In this document: piece after piece, positions 6,386 through 6,396 of the stretch | Layout: each line of letters opens with the position of its first letter | Position numbering within the stretch: the first letter of the stretch is position 1 | Source of the DNA: an uncultured Austwickia sp. | GTDB taxonomy: Bacteria; Actinomycetota; Actinomycetes; Actinomycetales; Dermatophilaceae | Direction: 5' to 3' | Assembly: GCA_934678955.1 (NCBI GenBank) | Contig: CAKUSI010000226.1 | Location: 1 to 6,396 of the forward strand | Length of the DNA stretch: 6,396 nt | Position numbers and translations under genes: made by a program | Notes under the pieces: model-generated | What the model saw: the letters and a program-made list of their open reading frames with translations, nothing else | The model's database searches: none | What the model was told of the DNA's origin: nothing

Positions 6386-6396
6386 CCGAAGTCAGG
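6383..6396 (-). repeat. Right terminal inverted repeat of the IS, containing the transposase stop codon
   Basis: TGACCGAAGTCAGG is the exact complement of the left end. Its first three bases are the stop codon of the transposase, so coding sequence and transposon end are fused. TGAC and GTCA within it pair around CGAA. The window finishes on its last base. Confidence 0.85.

Larger units (their letters stand above)
4616..6396 (+). mobile_element. Complete IS1634-family insertion sequence, 1781 bp
   Basis: The element is bounded by perfect 14-bp inverted repeats, CCTGACTTCGGTCA on the left and its complement TGACCGAAGTCAGG on the right. It holds one intact transposase gene on the plus strand. 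Size and layout fit the IS1634 family, a group of IS4-like DDE elements known for target duplications of variable, sometimes long, length. There is a leader of about 94 bases between the left repeat and the transposase start. The transposase stop codon lies inside the right repeat. The last base of the element is the last base of the window, so the right flank and any target duplication are not visible. The intact frame and perfect ends suggest a recently active copy. Confidence 0.87.

Overview
This window looks like chromosomal DNA of a high-GC actinobacterium. The evidence is GC-rich third codon positions, long open antisense shadow frames, an actinobacterial-type gatCAB set, and probable leaderless or GTG starts. 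I cannot name the genus from the sequence alone.

Layout from left to right. (1) About the first 400 bases are a minus-strand internal piece of hemW, a radical-SAM heme chaperone. It runs off the left edge and stops matching the family close to base 400. (2) At that same point the plus strand becomes gatC, which lacks its usual first dozen or so residues. gatC, gatA and gatB then follow as a tight operon for the three subunits of the Asp/Glu-tRNA amidotransferase. (3) A strong GC hairpin sits on the gatB stop codon. (4) A short intergenic stretch carries four tandem copies of a 20-bp unit. Each copy contains a Shine-Dalgarno sequence, an ATG and an ATGA stop/start overlap. The result is a chain of four 7-residue micro-ORFs that runs into the start of a SixA-type histidine phosphatase gene. 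(5) About 100 non-coding bases follow, then a complete IS1634-family insertion sequence with 14-bp terminal inverted repeats. The last base of the right repeat is the last base of the window.

GatC, GatA and GatB act together. GatA releases ammonia from glutamine, GatB uses it to amidate mischarged Glu-tRNA(Gln) and/or Asp-tRNA(Asn), and GatC holds the two together. The SixA-like gene is a likely independent passenger downstream. The IS element is a recent-looking insertion with an intact transposase.

The two most notable observations are the overlapping micro-ORF array ahead of sixA and the hemW/gatC junction. At the junction two normally unlinked, oppositely oriented genes are both cut at one short shared sequence. 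That could be a real rearrangement or an assembly or amplification chimera.
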